A DNA stretch of 64,000 nucleotides, from assembly GCF_011074885.1 (NCBI RefSeq), contig NC_054690.1:3601001-3665000 (forward strand), read 5' to 3'. Below the pieces are notes generated by a model. That model was not told the origin of the DNA. It did no database searches and saw only the letters and a list, made by a program, of their open reading frames with translations. The DNA comes from Brettanomyces bruxellensis (lineage: Eukaryota; Ascomycota; Pichiomycetes; Pichiales; Pichiaceae). This document shows positions 1-10,656 of the stretch, one piece after another; within the stretch, counting starts at the first letter, position 1; the number at the start of each line of letters is the position of its first letter. The position numbers were made by a program, and so were the translations under genes.

Positions 1-342
1 GCCTCTGGCCAGTTCGAATTGAACGTGTTTAAACCTGTTTTGATTGCCAATCTTCTTTCTTCCGTCAGATTGATCGGTGATACATGCGATTCCTTCAGAC
101 TACATTGTGTTGATGGCATTAAGGCCAACAAGGACAGAATTAACTATCTAATGCAGCAATCATTGATGCTCGTTACTGCCTTGAGCCCTAAGATCGGCTA
201 CGATAAGGCTTCCAAGATTGCGAAAAACGCCAATAAAAAGGGTCTTACCTTAAAACAATCCGCATTGGAGCTTGGCTTCCTAACAGAGGAACAGTTTGAT
301 GCTACTGTCAAGCCAGAGAACATGCTAGGACCAAAGAATTGA
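1..342 (+). CDS. FUM1: Fumarate hydratase, C-terminal part (5' end outside window)
   Basis: Fumarase interconverts fumarate and malate in the TCA cycle (mitochondria) and in the cytosol. Only the last 113 codons are in the window; the frame is open from base 1 and ends at TGA 340-342. The visible part matches the fumarase C-terminal region: an F-x-LNVFKP segment, then SLMLVTAL, the IGYDKA-x-KIA helix, and a tail ending in MLGPKN. The catalytic signature loop lies upstream, outside the window. No frameshift is seen in the visible part. The apparent TTG start at base 19 is only the window edge. Identification rests on recognised family sequence and is strong. Confidence 0.95.
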   Translation, partial: ASGQFELNVFKPVLIANLLSSVRLIGDTCDSFRLHCVDGIKANKDRINYLMQQSLMLVTALSPKIGYDKASKIAKNANKKGLTLKQSALELGFLTEEQFDATVKPENMLGPKN

Positions 343-1126
343 TTGTATCTGCAATACTTCCGAAGACAACAGAAAAGAAAAGAAAAAATCATTTATTCCA
401 TTCTACTTTCATTTCTCATGTAGGACATCTAATAACAGTAATTATTGCAGATGAAACTGTAGCTTCATATGTACCACCTACGGAACAATTCAGCGTGTTA
501 TGTATGTACTTACAAATTATTTTTTAATGCTTTCTCTTTGAAATAATGGCCCCCTGAAAATAGATGCGACTAGATTTGGGGATCTGTGATGAGCCATTTG
601 AGTCGTTTTGCCTTATGTAAGTTGCCGGGCGAAAACACCGAGTCATTTCATTTTTCGAATAATATTTTTTTTCAACTTCTTCGCGCAGGTGTTTGCCACA
701 CTTTGCCGAGATCTAAGTAAGTGGATGAGCGAAGGGAAAAAGTGTACTTTTTTTTGGTTGGCGGGCCGGTAAGGAAACACCAGAAAAGAGGAGATAATAT
801 TATTTCGTGAGGAAAGCGGATGGGGAAAAGTAAAGAAGTAACTCACTCTTCAATATCGTAATATACTTAGGTCACATTTTTTTTCTCCTTATCTTTACCT
901 TCTGCTCTTATATCATACCTAAGAGGCTTATAGAGATAATTTATCTTTGCTTTCTAAGGAGAAGCTTTCTCATCTGAACTTTTTTTTGCACTTTACGGGC
1001 TTAAGTATCAGTCATCTGCTGAGCTATTCAGTTTGAACATAATTCATTGTTATACATTTTTTGGGTAAGAATAAACATCGGGTATACCCCAAAAAACATA
1101 GAGCATAAAGAAGGGTTGCAAATATT
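343..1126. promoter_or_regulatory. FUM1-PIM1 intergenic region
   Basis: This 784-bp AT-rich spacer holds the FUM1 3' region and presumably the PIM1 promoter. It has several T-runs (near 666-673 and 747-755) typical of nucleosome-poor yeast promoters. I found no convincing RNA gene and no ORF worth calling; the short reading frames here have no recognisable protein features. Confidence 0.5.
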
Positions 1127-4100
1127 ATGCTTAGAGCTTCTTCTTTGACTACCCGTAGAGGGGCTAATCTTATGCTGAAGGCTGTTCCATTGATCGTCAG
1201 ATCAAGCACTACCTTAGCGCTAAGGAGATATGCTTCCGGGCTATCAAATTTTCAAAGCCGTGCCGTGCTTTCAAAGGTTCTTTCTCAGGAATCATCGCAG
1301 GGAAGACTTTCGTTTAAAGGGGGAAACTTTTTTACTCCATTTAACGCAGAGAAGAGGAAGAAATTAACGCCAGCGACATACGAGGATTTTCTGCCACATT
1401 CCAATAATCCATCATTTTTGACGGTCCGGTCTCCTTTTAACCACTTGCAGAATATTGACAGGAGCATATACTTGGACCTTTCGGCTGACGGTAAGGAAAA
1501 CCCTAGTAATGATGATGGCAAGGAGACAGAGCCTTCAACAAAAGAGAAACAAGACAAAGAAAAAGAAAAAGATGAGGAGGATTCCAAGGATGAAACAGAC
1601 AGTCAAAAGCCAGACTCGAGTGTCAAGTCATCTCGTGGAAAGGGCAGATCAAAAGCTGCATCTTCAGGTGCAGGTGCATCATCTTCGTCATCAGCAGGAT
1701 CTGGTAGTGATGCATTCGGATCAGGTCATGACGGTGTGAAAGGTGGCAAAGACAAAGAACCAAATATTTCTGAGGTTTATCCTAGGGTAATTGGCCTTCC
1801 AATTTCTCAGCGACCACTCATTCCAGGATTTTACAAAGCATTGGTGATCACTGATATTAATGTCATCAAGGCCATCAAGGATGCTCTTAACCACAAGAAT
1901 CCATATATCGGTTGCTTCCTTTTCAAGGATCCAGAAATGACGGGTGATGTTATTACCTCCAAGGACCAAGTCTACCAGACAGGTGTTTTGGCCCAGATCA
2001 CATCTAACCTATATGCCAAGGACAACAAGACTGGTATAGAGTCGCTAACTGCGGTCTTATATGCTCACAAACGTATAAGACTCGATAGTCTTTATCCTCC
2101 AAAGTCAGATGCTGCTACTCATGTGGCAGAAAATGGGGAGAAGCATACGAAACAGGTCATCGAAGGCATTACAGGAGAGAAAGAAGGAGATGAGCCAAGA
2201 AAACCATCGCACAAAGCGTCAGTGAGAAAAATTCAAGATAAGAAATTGGAGCCAACTGAGGTCTTGGAGAAGGCGGAGGGAGCACAACTTCCTTCACATC
2301 AGGATGCTTTGCCAGACGAACCAGCACAGGATGAGTACTTAAAGAAGTACCCAATTAGTCTAGTGGGTGTCTCGGATGTTCTTGATCAGAAATATGATAA
2401 GAATGATCCATTGATCAACTCTTTAACTGCTTCAACATTGGAGACATTAAAGAAAATGGCAACAATGAACAAACAATTCAATGATGAGCTTGCCACATTT
2501 AGCGCTTCCCTACACAGCGACATCTACAGCTGTCCTTCTAATCTTGCCGATTTTGCTGCTGCTGTCACTGCAGGAAAATCAAATGATGTTCAGGAAATTT
2601 TAGAGACTACCGATGTTAAGAAGAGATTAAAATTATCCTTGGTTTTGTTGAAGAAAGAGCTGGCAAATAAGGAAATGCAAATGAAATTGGATAAGGAACT
2701 TGATGACAGGATTATGAAAAGGCAGAGAACTTATCGCTTGGCCGAGCAACTGAAACTAATTAAGGAGCAAATCGGTACTAGTGATGGTCGGGATGCTCTC
2801 ATTAAGAAATACGATAACAGGGTTAAGAAGTTGAACATGCCACCAGAAGTGAAGAAGGTTTATGCTGAAGAAATCGATAAGTTGAAGACCTTAGAACCTA
2901 TGATGTCTGAATATGCTGTCAGCAAAAATTACTTAGACTGGCTTACCCAGCTACCATGGGGTATAGAGTCAAAAGACTGCTTCAGTGTTGAAAGGGCAAA
3001 GAACATTTTAAATGAAGATCATTATGGCTTACAGGATGTTAAAAACCGTATTCTTGAATTTGTCGCTGTCGGAAAACTTGCAAACAAGGTTAAAGGTAAG
3101 ATTTTGTGCTTCTGTGGTCCACCTGGTGTTGGTAAGACTTCCATCGGTCGGTCCATTGCAAAATCTTTAAACAGAAAGTTTTACAGAATCTCCTTTGGTG
3201 GTTTGAATGATGTGTCTGAGATTAAAGGTCATCGTAGAACATATGTTGGTGCATCACCAGGTAGGATTGTTCAAGCTCTTAGGAGGTCACAAACAGATAA
3301 TCCTTTGATCATGATTGATGAGATCGATAAGATAAGTACACAAGGTGCAAACAATGGCAATCCTGCTGCGACATTACTTGAATTACTTGACCCCGAGCAG
3401 AACAGCAAATTCTTGGACAATTTTATGGACGTCCCTATTGATCTATCGAAGGTTTTGTTTGTCTGTACTGCAAACAACTGGGAGACAATTTTGCCACCAA
3501 TTCTGGATCGTATGGAGATGATTCACATTCCCGGATACACCGATAACGAAAAACTTCAGATTGCAGAGAAATACTTGAATAAGAAGATTAAAAAGGAAAC
3601 CGGATTGGAGAATGCCAATATCAACGTGACAAAACCCGCTTTAGAGGCATTAGTTAAGTATTATTGTCGAGAAAGTGGTGTTAGAAGTCTCAAAAAGGCC
3701 TTAGAGAAGATATATAGAAAGGCAGCCTTGCAATTGGTTGAAGAAATTGGTGATCCGGCTGGATCTGAGGCAGAACTAGCAGTGATGGCTTCGGAATCAG
3801 ATAAAAGCAAAGAGACTAATGCTGAAAAGGAGAACGAAAGGAAGGAGGAGGTTGCTGCAGATTTGCAGACAACATCTCCTGAAGGAAAACCTGCCGAAAA
3901 AACATTGAGTGCAAATGGAGAGAAACCAAACGAAAATGTCAGTAAGGGCAAGGAAAAAACACCAGAAATTACGAAATTGATTATTCCGGATGACTTTAAA
4001 TTGGATATTACACCAAAGAATCTTTCGAAATATGTTGGACCACCGGTTTTCACATCTGACAGGATGTATATGACACCACCTCCTGGTATAGTCATGGGAT

Positions 4101-4744
4101 TAGCATACTCGAGTATGAGCGGAGCTGCAATGTACTTTGAGACGGCACTGGTTCGTTCTCTTAAGATAGCTGCTGCTGGGAAGTTGGAAATGACAGGACA
4201 CTTGGGTGATGTTCTCAAAGAATCGGCAGATCTCGCTTATTCTGTGGCAAAGAACATCTTGTCTCAGAGATTCCCAGATAACAGGTTCTTTGAGAGGGCA
4301 TACATTCACATGAATTGTCCTGAAGGAGGAATCAGTAAAGACGGTCCTTCAGCAGGTATTACAATGACTACAGCGTTCCTTTCTTTGGCATTGAACCATC
4401 CAATTCCAGGTGATGTGGCCATGACGGGTGAGATATCTTTGGGAGGAAAAGTTTTACCAATTGGTGGATTAAGGGAGAAGACATTAGCTGCTAGAAGATG
4501 CGGAATTAAAACTATGATCATTCCTAAGAGCGATTTACCAGAGTGGGACGAGGTTCCAGAACAACTTAAAGAAGGAATAGATGTTCACTTCATCGACTGG
4601 TATTCAGAGGTGTTCGATTTACTATTTAAGGACGTTACTCCAGAAAAAGGAAACAATGTTTGGAAGGAAGAGTTTAGCAAGAGGGAGAGTCCTTTGGGAA
4701 TACCTGGTGATATGATGCAAACGCAAGAAAGACCACGGATTTAA
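1127..4744 (+). CDS. PIM1: Mitochondrial Lon protease (ATP-dependent)
   Basis: The 1205-residue protein is the mitochondrial matrix Lon protease, which degrades misfolded and oxidised proteins and supports mtDNA maintenance. The first 45 residues are basic and Ser/Thr-rich with almost no acidic residues, as expected for a matrix targeting sequence. A charged low-complexity stretch covers about residues 120-210 and the Lon N-terminal substrate domain starts near 217. The Walker A motif GPPGVGKT lies at about 664-671 and the Walker B motif LIMIDEID near 726. The proteolytic dyad is visible: Ser of KDGPSAG at about 1075 and Lys of REKTLAA at about 1118, a spacing of 43 as in bacterial Lon. An acidic, Lys/Glu-rich insert near 885-945 separates the ATPase and protease parts. 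The protein is slightly longer than the S. cerevisiae one (1133). The first ATG is used. Confidence 0.97.
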   Translation: MLRASSLTTRRGANLMLKAVPLIVRSSTTLALRRYASGLSNFQSRAVLSKVLSQESSQGRLSFKGGNFFTPFNAEKRKKLTPATYEDFLPHSNNPSFLTVRSPFNHLQNIDRSIYLDLSADGKENPSNDDGKETEPSTKEKQDKEKEKDEEDSKDETDSQKPDSSVKSSRGKGRSKAASSGAGASSSSSAGSGSDAFGSGHDGVKGGKDKEPNISEVYPRVIGLPISQRPLIPGFYKALVITDINVIKAIKDALNHKNPYIGCFLFKDPEMTGDVITSKDQVYQTGVLAQITSNLYAKDNKTGIESLTAVLYAHKRIRLDSLYPPKSDAATHVAENGEKHTKQVIEGITGEKEGDEPRKPSHKASVRKIQDKKLEPTEVLEKAEGAQLPSHQDALPDEPAQDEYLKKYPISLVGVSDVLDQKYDKNDPLINSLTASTLETLKKMATMNKQFNDELATFSASLHSDIYSCPSNLADFAAAVTAGKSNDVQEILETTDVKKRLKLSLVLLKKELANKEMQMKLDKELDDRIMKRQRTYRLAEQLKLIKEQIGTSDGRDALIKKYDNRVKKLNMPPEVKKVYAEEIDKLKTLEPMMSEYAVSKNYLDWLTQLPWGIESKDCFSVERAKNILNEDHYGLQDVKNRILEFVAVGKLANKVKGKILCFCGPPGVGKTSIGRSIAKSLNRKFYRISFGGLNDVSEIKGHRRTYVGASPGRIVQALRRSQTDNPLIMIDEIDKISTQGANNGNPAATLLELLDPEQNSKFLDNFMDVPIDLSKVLFVCTANNWETILPPILDRMEMIHIPGYTDNEKLQIAEKYLNKKIKKETGLENANINVTKPALEALVKYYCRESGVRSLKKALEKIYRKAALQLVEEIGDPAGSEAELAVMASESDKSKETNAEKENERKEEVAADLQTTSPEGKPAEKTLSANGEKPNENVSKGKEKTPEITKLIIPDDFKLDITPKNLSKYVGPPVFTSDRMYMTPPPGIVMGLAYSSMSGAAMYFETALVRSLKIAAAGKLEMTGHLGDVLKESADLAYSVAKNILSQRFPDNRFFERAYIHMNCPEGGISKDGPSAGITMTTAFLSLALNHPIPGDVAMTGEISLGGKVLPIGGLREKTLAARRCGIKTMIIPKSDLPEWDEVPEQLKEGIDVHFIDWYSEVFDLLFKDVTPEKGNNVWKEEFSKRESPLGIPGDMMQTQERPRI

Positions 4745-5083
4745 GTTTGTAGATTAATAATGTGATCTTTAAGCACGCAGTGGCGGCGACTCAAGATACT
4801 TGTTTATATTTACATGTATAAACTTTAACTGTACACATATACATGCTTTTGAATTTTTTTGAAAAAATTAATGCTACTTGTTGGAATAAAATGGAGTAGA
4901 GATAGTTTTTTTTGTACTATTTTCTTTTTTCTTTTTTGAAGGTCTTTTTTTTCTGCTTAGATAAAGAGCGTACTAATAAGAGATTTTCAAATTTTACGTT
5001 TACTTACCCACAGAAGCGTCATACTTTAGTGGAGTAGCATGCACAACCAATATAATAACATCAGCTAACATAAGAAAAGCAAG
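4745..5083. promoter_or_regulatory. PIM1-DCP1 intergenic region
   Basis: This 339-bp spacer has several T-runs (about 4906-4950) and contains the PIM1 3' end and the DCP1 promoter. Nothing else is recognisable. Confidence 0.45.
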
Positions 5084-5653
5084 ATGACGAAGAACACCTC
5101 TAGTGGAGATGTTGCTGTCAACATTCAAAGCAATAATAATAAAAATGAAACAGAGAATACCGACAGCTCTTCAGACCAGCAGAGTGTACAAGCTTTTGAT
5201 ATCTTTAAAAAGGCATTAACATATAATGTGATTGCAAAGTATGATCCTACAATTGATCAGCTGATACATCTTTCTCCATACTGCGTTATTTATCAGTTTG
5301 ATGGAACCGATTGGAACAAACTGGATTATCAGGGGCCAATTGCTTTTTACTCAAGAAAAGTTTCTGAAATTAAGGAAGGTGCTAAGTTTTCGATTCAAGA
5401 TGTTATGGAACGCGATATATATCAATATGGACTCATATTATTAAACAGGGCAAAGCCTGAAAACTTTACCATTGGGCTGTTGGCACGAAAGTATTTGGCA
5501 GATAGCGATCTTGATCGGGCCATCGCCGTTGAGAAAAAGGAGGAGTTAGTGATATTGAACGATTTTAAGGGAGATACCTTTGGAATATGGCTTTTTGACG
5601 AGAAAGATAGGGAATACTTGTACAAATTTCTTTCTTACTGCATCGAGAATTAG
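5084..5653 (+). CDS. DCP1: mRNA decapping enzyme regulatory subunit Dcp1
   Basis: Dcp1 is the EVH1-fold activator of the Dcp2 decapping enzyme in cytoplasmic P bodies and commits mRNAs to 5'-3' decay. The 189-residue protein has a polar N-terminus (about 1-40), then the Dcp1 core. The core contains a KALTYNVIAKYDP helix, the strand SPYCVIYQF, a Trp in DGTDWNK, the strands PIAFYSRK and YGLILLNR, and a C-terminal FGIWLFDEKDRE-Y helix. These follow the yeast Dcp1 order. It is shorter than S. cerevisiae Dcp1 (231 aa), mainly through shorter loops. It converges on SPT20, as its ortholog does in S. cerevisiae. No intron is needed here, although the S. cerevisiae gene has one. Confidence 0.93.
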   Translation: MTKNTSSGDVAVNIQSNNNKNETENTDSSSDQQSVQAFDIFKKALTYNVIAKYDPTIDQLIHLSPYCVIYQFDGTDWNKLDYQGPIAFYSRKVSEIKEGAKFSIQDVMERDIYQYGLILLNRAKPENFTIGLLARKYLADSDLDRAIAVEKKEELVILNDFKGDTFGIWLFDEKDREYLYKFLSYCIEN

Positions 5654-5807
5654 TTACTTAGACCGTATATATGTGTTATTTTAGTCCCTTGTTACATTTA
5701 ATGTATACAATAATGATATGTAAAAGAAAGTGATTGTAACGTCATTTCATGCATCCATCTACCTACTTTTCGCTTTTAACTGTCGCTGTGGTGTCCTTCT
5801 TCTTCTT

Positions 5808-8002
5808 TTATACGTTTCCTCTTTTTGGTCCTGCCTCTCCTTGCTTTTTTGCGTTCTTCCTAGGCTTTCTCTTCCTTCCAGTTTTCTTCGCACCTTTCTT
5901 ATTTGCACCGCGACCACCTTTGGTACTACCTTTAGTACTGCTTGTACCTTTACTATCAGATTCTCCCTGCCGCTGCTTGTTTTGTTGCTCTGATGCTTGC
6001 TGCTGGTTCATCATCATTCTTTCTTTTTGTTCATAAACATACCAAATCCAGTACCACCAGCAGCGGATCCAGGAAACGTATTTCTAAGGCTTAAACTGTT
6101 TCCTAGAGGATGCTTCATGTTACTTCCACCAACTGCTTGCTCCTTAAGCAAGGCCATCCTTTTCTTCCAGGATTCAATGAAACGAAGTCTATCAAATTGA
6201 GCTGGCTTATTTCCAACTTCATTATCCTTATCCAAAGTGACATTGCTATGTCTATACATTTCATTGAGTACTGTCATCATCTGCTCATATTTTGAGTTTG
6301 ATCTGGATAAATCTTCATGCAATGGCTTATACTTTAGATTTTGAGTAGTGATCGGTTCAAGATCTCTACCCTGGCCATCAACCTCTCTTGCATCCTTTCT
6401 ATGGGAAAGATAACCTGGTCCGCTTTTTCATTGTAAGTAGGAGTCACACTATCGTAATCCGGCCATAGTGACCTATCATATTTATAAGGATTCAGAACCG
6501 GCTGAAGATTTATATTTCTATTTGTGGCGGTCAAAACCTCACTTTCAAAAGTAAGTGCGAAAGTATCATGAAATTGCTGTGAATCTGTCTGCAGAGATAA
6601 ATCCTCATATAAGCTAGACTGAGTCATCCGAAGAACTGTTCGGTATTCCTTTGGCTTGAATATATTCGTCTTCTCAGGTTCCCGAGTTTCATTATCGTGA
6701 ATCTCCTTACCAGCCTTATTTTTATGTTCATTATTCTTATCTGCCGCAGTATCGGGTTTGCCAGCATTATTCTTCTCTCTATGTAAAACAGCATCCAGCT
6801 CATCGCGGCCATCATCCTTCAACGCACTTTCATCTAACTTTCTATGATCGAACACTTTTAAGAAGATAGCACCGTCATACATCTTAATACCCCCATCTCT
6901 TATTATCTCCATCAGGGCTTCTGGAATAATGCCAAAAGCTACATACTTCAAGAATTCCTTAATTACGGAAGAATTTTTGGCAATGGCAGCATCACTATTA
7001 CCAAACTGATAATAATTTTCATGGATATGGAGTATCATCGATGCCGGGTAGTTCTCGTACTTTTTTAACAGCTCCTCATTACTCTCATAAAATTTCTCAG
7101 TTCTGGCTCTCTTCCTTAGCTGTTGGATGATTAATATTTTACGCTGCTGAGGTGTGAGTTTCGCCAATTGCTGTTGAGTCAATCCGAAAAAGGTCCTTTG
7201 ATGCTGATTTTGTTGCATCTGAATTTTCTCATATTCTGCTGTATCTGTGAATTATCATGAATCTGATTTGTAGTGCTCTTTTGCGCCTGCGTGTGCATGC
7301 TCTGTTTTTGCTGCTGCTGCTGTTGCTGTTGCTGCAGAATATATTTTTGCTGGATTTGTTGCTTCAGTTGTTGTTGCGTAGTAAAACCATTTTTTTGGGT
7401 CGTGCCTGTAGCTGCATAAGTCATACCCGGAGACATTTGCCTGTGATGTGATTGATTTTCTGCTGAAACTGGAAGACTTTTTCCAGGTACGCTTTTTCCG
7501 GCCACTTTATGAGCAGTACATCGGGAAGTGACTCGTTTGAAATACCAGCTCCTGGAACCGTCTTACCTGACGATTGCATACGAGCAACTTGCTGAGCACG
7601 CCTGAGCTGCTGTTGTCTCCTCAGATATTGTTGATGCCGTTGAAGTAATATAATGTCTTCCCTTTTCAATTCACCATTACGAATCATCTGCTGAAGCTTC
7701 TGCTGACGGGTCATTCCAGGTGGTGGCTGTATTCTACCAAGAAGATTGATAAGATAAGCTTGGATAGCATTTTGTCTCCGATTGGTTGTTTGGACATTAT
7801 TTGGAGTTTGACCACTAGACGAACCGCCCCTTCCGCTGCTACCAGAACTGACATTGTTTCCACCAGTGTCTAAAGCCATGCCGGAATTTGGACTTGAAGT
7901 ACCATTCATATTGCTTCCTTGATCAAAGTTCTGTTTACTACCTAAATTGCTATTCGCTATGGATCCTTCAGAGCTTAAGCTACCATTCGATGTACCTGAC
8001 AT
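5808..8002 (-). pseudogene. SPT20: SAGA subunit Spt20 (Ada5), reading frame broken by four -1 shifts
   Basis: Spt20 is the structural SAGA subunit that holds the TBP-regulating module. The coding information is collinear on the minus strand but lies in five successive frames: 8002 to about 7506, to about 7228, to about 6350, to about 6024, then 5808. Each junction moves the frame back by one base. The conserved Spt20 domain is in the third segment (YPASMILHIHENYYQFG, then EFLKYVAFGIIPEALMEIIRDGG). The downstream PITTQNLKYKPLHEDLS block spans the third shift. The first two segments are Gln-rich; the last is Lys/Arg-rich. Three of the four junctions sit in short A-runs. With one base per junction the gene would encode about 732 residues, near the 604 of S. 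cerevisiae. No codon decay is seen within segments, so sequencing or assembly indels and recent inactivation both fit. ATG at 8002. Confidence 0.85.
7311..7334 (-). repeat. CAG/CAA polyglutamine tract in SPT20
   Basis: On the coding strand this is a run of CAG and CAA codons in the second frame segment of SPT20. It encodes a glutamine stretch within a longer Gln-rich region. Confidence 0.8.
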
Positions 8003-10656
8003 ATATGAGCTGCAGTAAATCAGAAATTTAAGTATGCAAATAAATCAAAAAATGACTTTCCAGTTTATCTTTATGCTTATAGAGTGTTCAAATTGATTGT
8101 TGAGCACCAATTATCAACTGTTTACGTTGAACACTCAGTGAATATATTTTTTTTTTTTAAATCTAAATTTGCAGAACAAATAATAACAAAATGAGCAAAG
8201 ACTTTTGGAGAACTTGCCAATGATAATTTAACCAAACACTGACAATTAAAATAAACGCACCCGACCGCTTTATGAAGGCTTTAAAATAAAAGTATACAGA
8301 ACCATGGCTCGATATAGAGTAAATAGTGCACATATAACGAAATTTGGATGAAAAAATCAAACAAAAAGAGATAAAAGCTGGGAAGAAAAAAATTGACAGC
8401 GACGCGTCGGTTGGTCAATTATGAAAGAAAGATTGTCAATAGAGGACTGCTGAAACCTCCTCACACAAAAAATAGAGGAAAAAGAAACGACTATAAACGA
8501 TGGATAAAAAATTTCTATTGCATAGAGAGAAGAGTATATCGAACTAAAATAGGATAATTCACAGGGGAAAAAAATAAAGTTAGATAGTAAGAAAAAAAAA
8601 AAAAAGAAAACTGGTTACTTTTTCAATTTATATTACAAAAAGTCACAAGAACGAGAGCTAAATACACAGGAAGATGTACCTGGCAAGTACTTTAAATATA
8701 GAACCTACACCTCTGTATTCTGGAAGACGTCCCACAATTAAGTCTTAGATCGAATTCAAAAATTTTTCCAAATGAAGGTCCTACCAGTTCCATCAAATCA
8801 TAAGATTGAGTTTCCCAAAAAGAACACATTAGGTTGTTAAAAGATGAAAAGTCGTACATGGAAATATAAATGGTCTTGCCTTCCTTCCTTTTGTTAAATT
8901 CAAGGTGATGTTAAAAATTAAAGAAGTACGTAAAGCGGAAGGGGTCATGGGAGGGGAAAAAAGGGACCAATAGAGTTCTGAAATTGCACACAATTTGAAC
9001 AATTTTAAACAATAATTCAGGGACAGAATACGTTCGTACATATATGTAAATGAATAGCTAGATAGTAGACTACGGAATTAGGCACATTTCTTATTGCTGG
9101 GGAAAAACAATTATATGTTGCCTTAAAATAAACGAAAATTCGCTGATCAGGAACAATAAAAAATATAACAAAAATTGCATTAACTTCCTCAGGAAAAAAA
9201 TTTTTTCGAGAGACATGTCCTGGGAGAAAGAAAGAAACTAACTCAACGTAACTAAGTCTGCAAAAATTGAGAGCATGTGGAACAAACTTAAAGACCACAA
9301 AAAAGCCAGAAATCAAAAACGAGGAAAAAATCAATATAGAACATAAATAAAAAAAAACATATTGGCTATTGTGAAATCATGCAATGGAAGCCTTGTACAT
9401 AGAGGCTCAGACATTGCTAGCATTGTATATGTTTCCATACATGAAACATAATTGTAATTAAAGTATAGAAGGAGGCTAAGCCTCTTGGAAGATGATGACT
9501 CCCTCACCCCAACTTACACTCTCAGCCTCGGCGAAATCGTTCTCTGCATAAAAAAATATGAAGTTTAGACAATAGCCATTGCTAAATTTATTTGTTTATT
9601 TTCCCTCTCTTTTCTTATTTTACAGAATTCGCTGAACTTTCGAAAAATTTAAGGAAAAACATCTGGTATTGTCTTCCGGGCATATAATTTTGGACATTCT
9701 ATTGTTGTAATGCCTTTTATTCTTTAATACACTTTGTTCTTTACTGGAGGTTACTTTCTATTATTTTCACATTTACCTTCCACTCCTCATATTTAACTCC
9801 GTGGTTTCCCCCGCCTGATTCATATGTTATTTTTATGTTGGGCTGCTATGATCTCTTACCCTTTGATCAGACGTTCCTGCGCTTTTTTTTGGAGAAAAAA
9901 GATACTGTGCATCTGTTCTCTGTGATAGAATTAAGCTGTTTGAATTCACCAGTGGGCATTACTACTTTCTTTCCTTTTTCTGAAAAGAACAACAACTTGA
10001 TCTACAAACAAATTTGAAATTTCGTTCCTGCTGCTACATTTTCACTTCTTTTGAACACTATTTACTGAAACCATCATTGTGAACACAATTGTTCTTTTAA
10101 TTCCTGATCTGTTCTTATTTTTATTTACCTTGCATTTTATGAGCAAGGAAGAAGCTTTTCGATAAGGATTTGAAGAAAATACGGTATATTATTTTACTTG
10201 ATTCATCAAACTTGCCTTCAAACCAGAATTGAGTGAGATCAGAAGTGATAGACAAATCAAATTTCTTTTGACGTTAGAACTACTATCATTAGGACAGTCT
10301 ACGAGCATTACGTGCAAACCAATCAAGCTTTTTTCAAATTGCTTGTTTTGTTTTTTCTTTTCTTTTTTTGACGACTTCTTTTCAAAATTTTTCCCCTTGC
10401 AATTTTTTTTGTTCCCTCTCTTAATTTCTTTCTTCACATTACCATTTTTGTCAAAAGTTCTTCCCTCACTTTTTCAGTTACACACCTTTATTGATTTGCA
10501 TTGATTTCGTTCGGGCTTACACACTTTTTGATTCATTAGCCGAAATTTTTACTATTATTTTTGTTTCATTGCAACCTGGTCTTTCTCTTTACTTGCAGCC
10601 CACCTGGGCCAGGATCACCAATTTTCAACCATCTACCGAACAAAATCCAGTTGGCG
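8003..10656. promoter_or_regulatory. Long divergent spacer between SPT20 and MRN1
   Basis: This 2.65-kb stretch has no ORF with recognisable protein features, although elsewhere genes lie only a few hundred bases apart. Visible elements are an MCB-like GACGCGTC palindrome at 8401-8408, an A-run at 8591-8605, and a strongly pyrimidine-rich block at about 10328-10480, which fits a core promoter or a long MRN1 leader. A GC-richer island at 9476-9546 is open on the minus strand for about 22 codons and ends in TAG; it follows an acceptor-like TTTATGCAG (see findings). A TTGCAG at 10593-10598 could be a splice acceptor for a leader intron of MRN1. No tRNA was found. Confidence 0.5.

Noticed and set aside
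3661..4218. Minus-strand ORF (185 codons) within PIM1
   Set aside because: Lies opposite the conserved Lon ATPase and protease parts; composition is that of a reverse-complement shadow.
5808..8002. Programmed ribosomal frameshifting in SPT20
   Set aside because: No canonical slippery heptamer is evident at the junctions, and four successive events would give almost no product; indel error or inactivation is simpler.
8536..8541. T-loop-like sequence suggesting a second tRNA
   Set aside because: No flanking T stem, anticodon arm or acceptor pairing can be built around it.
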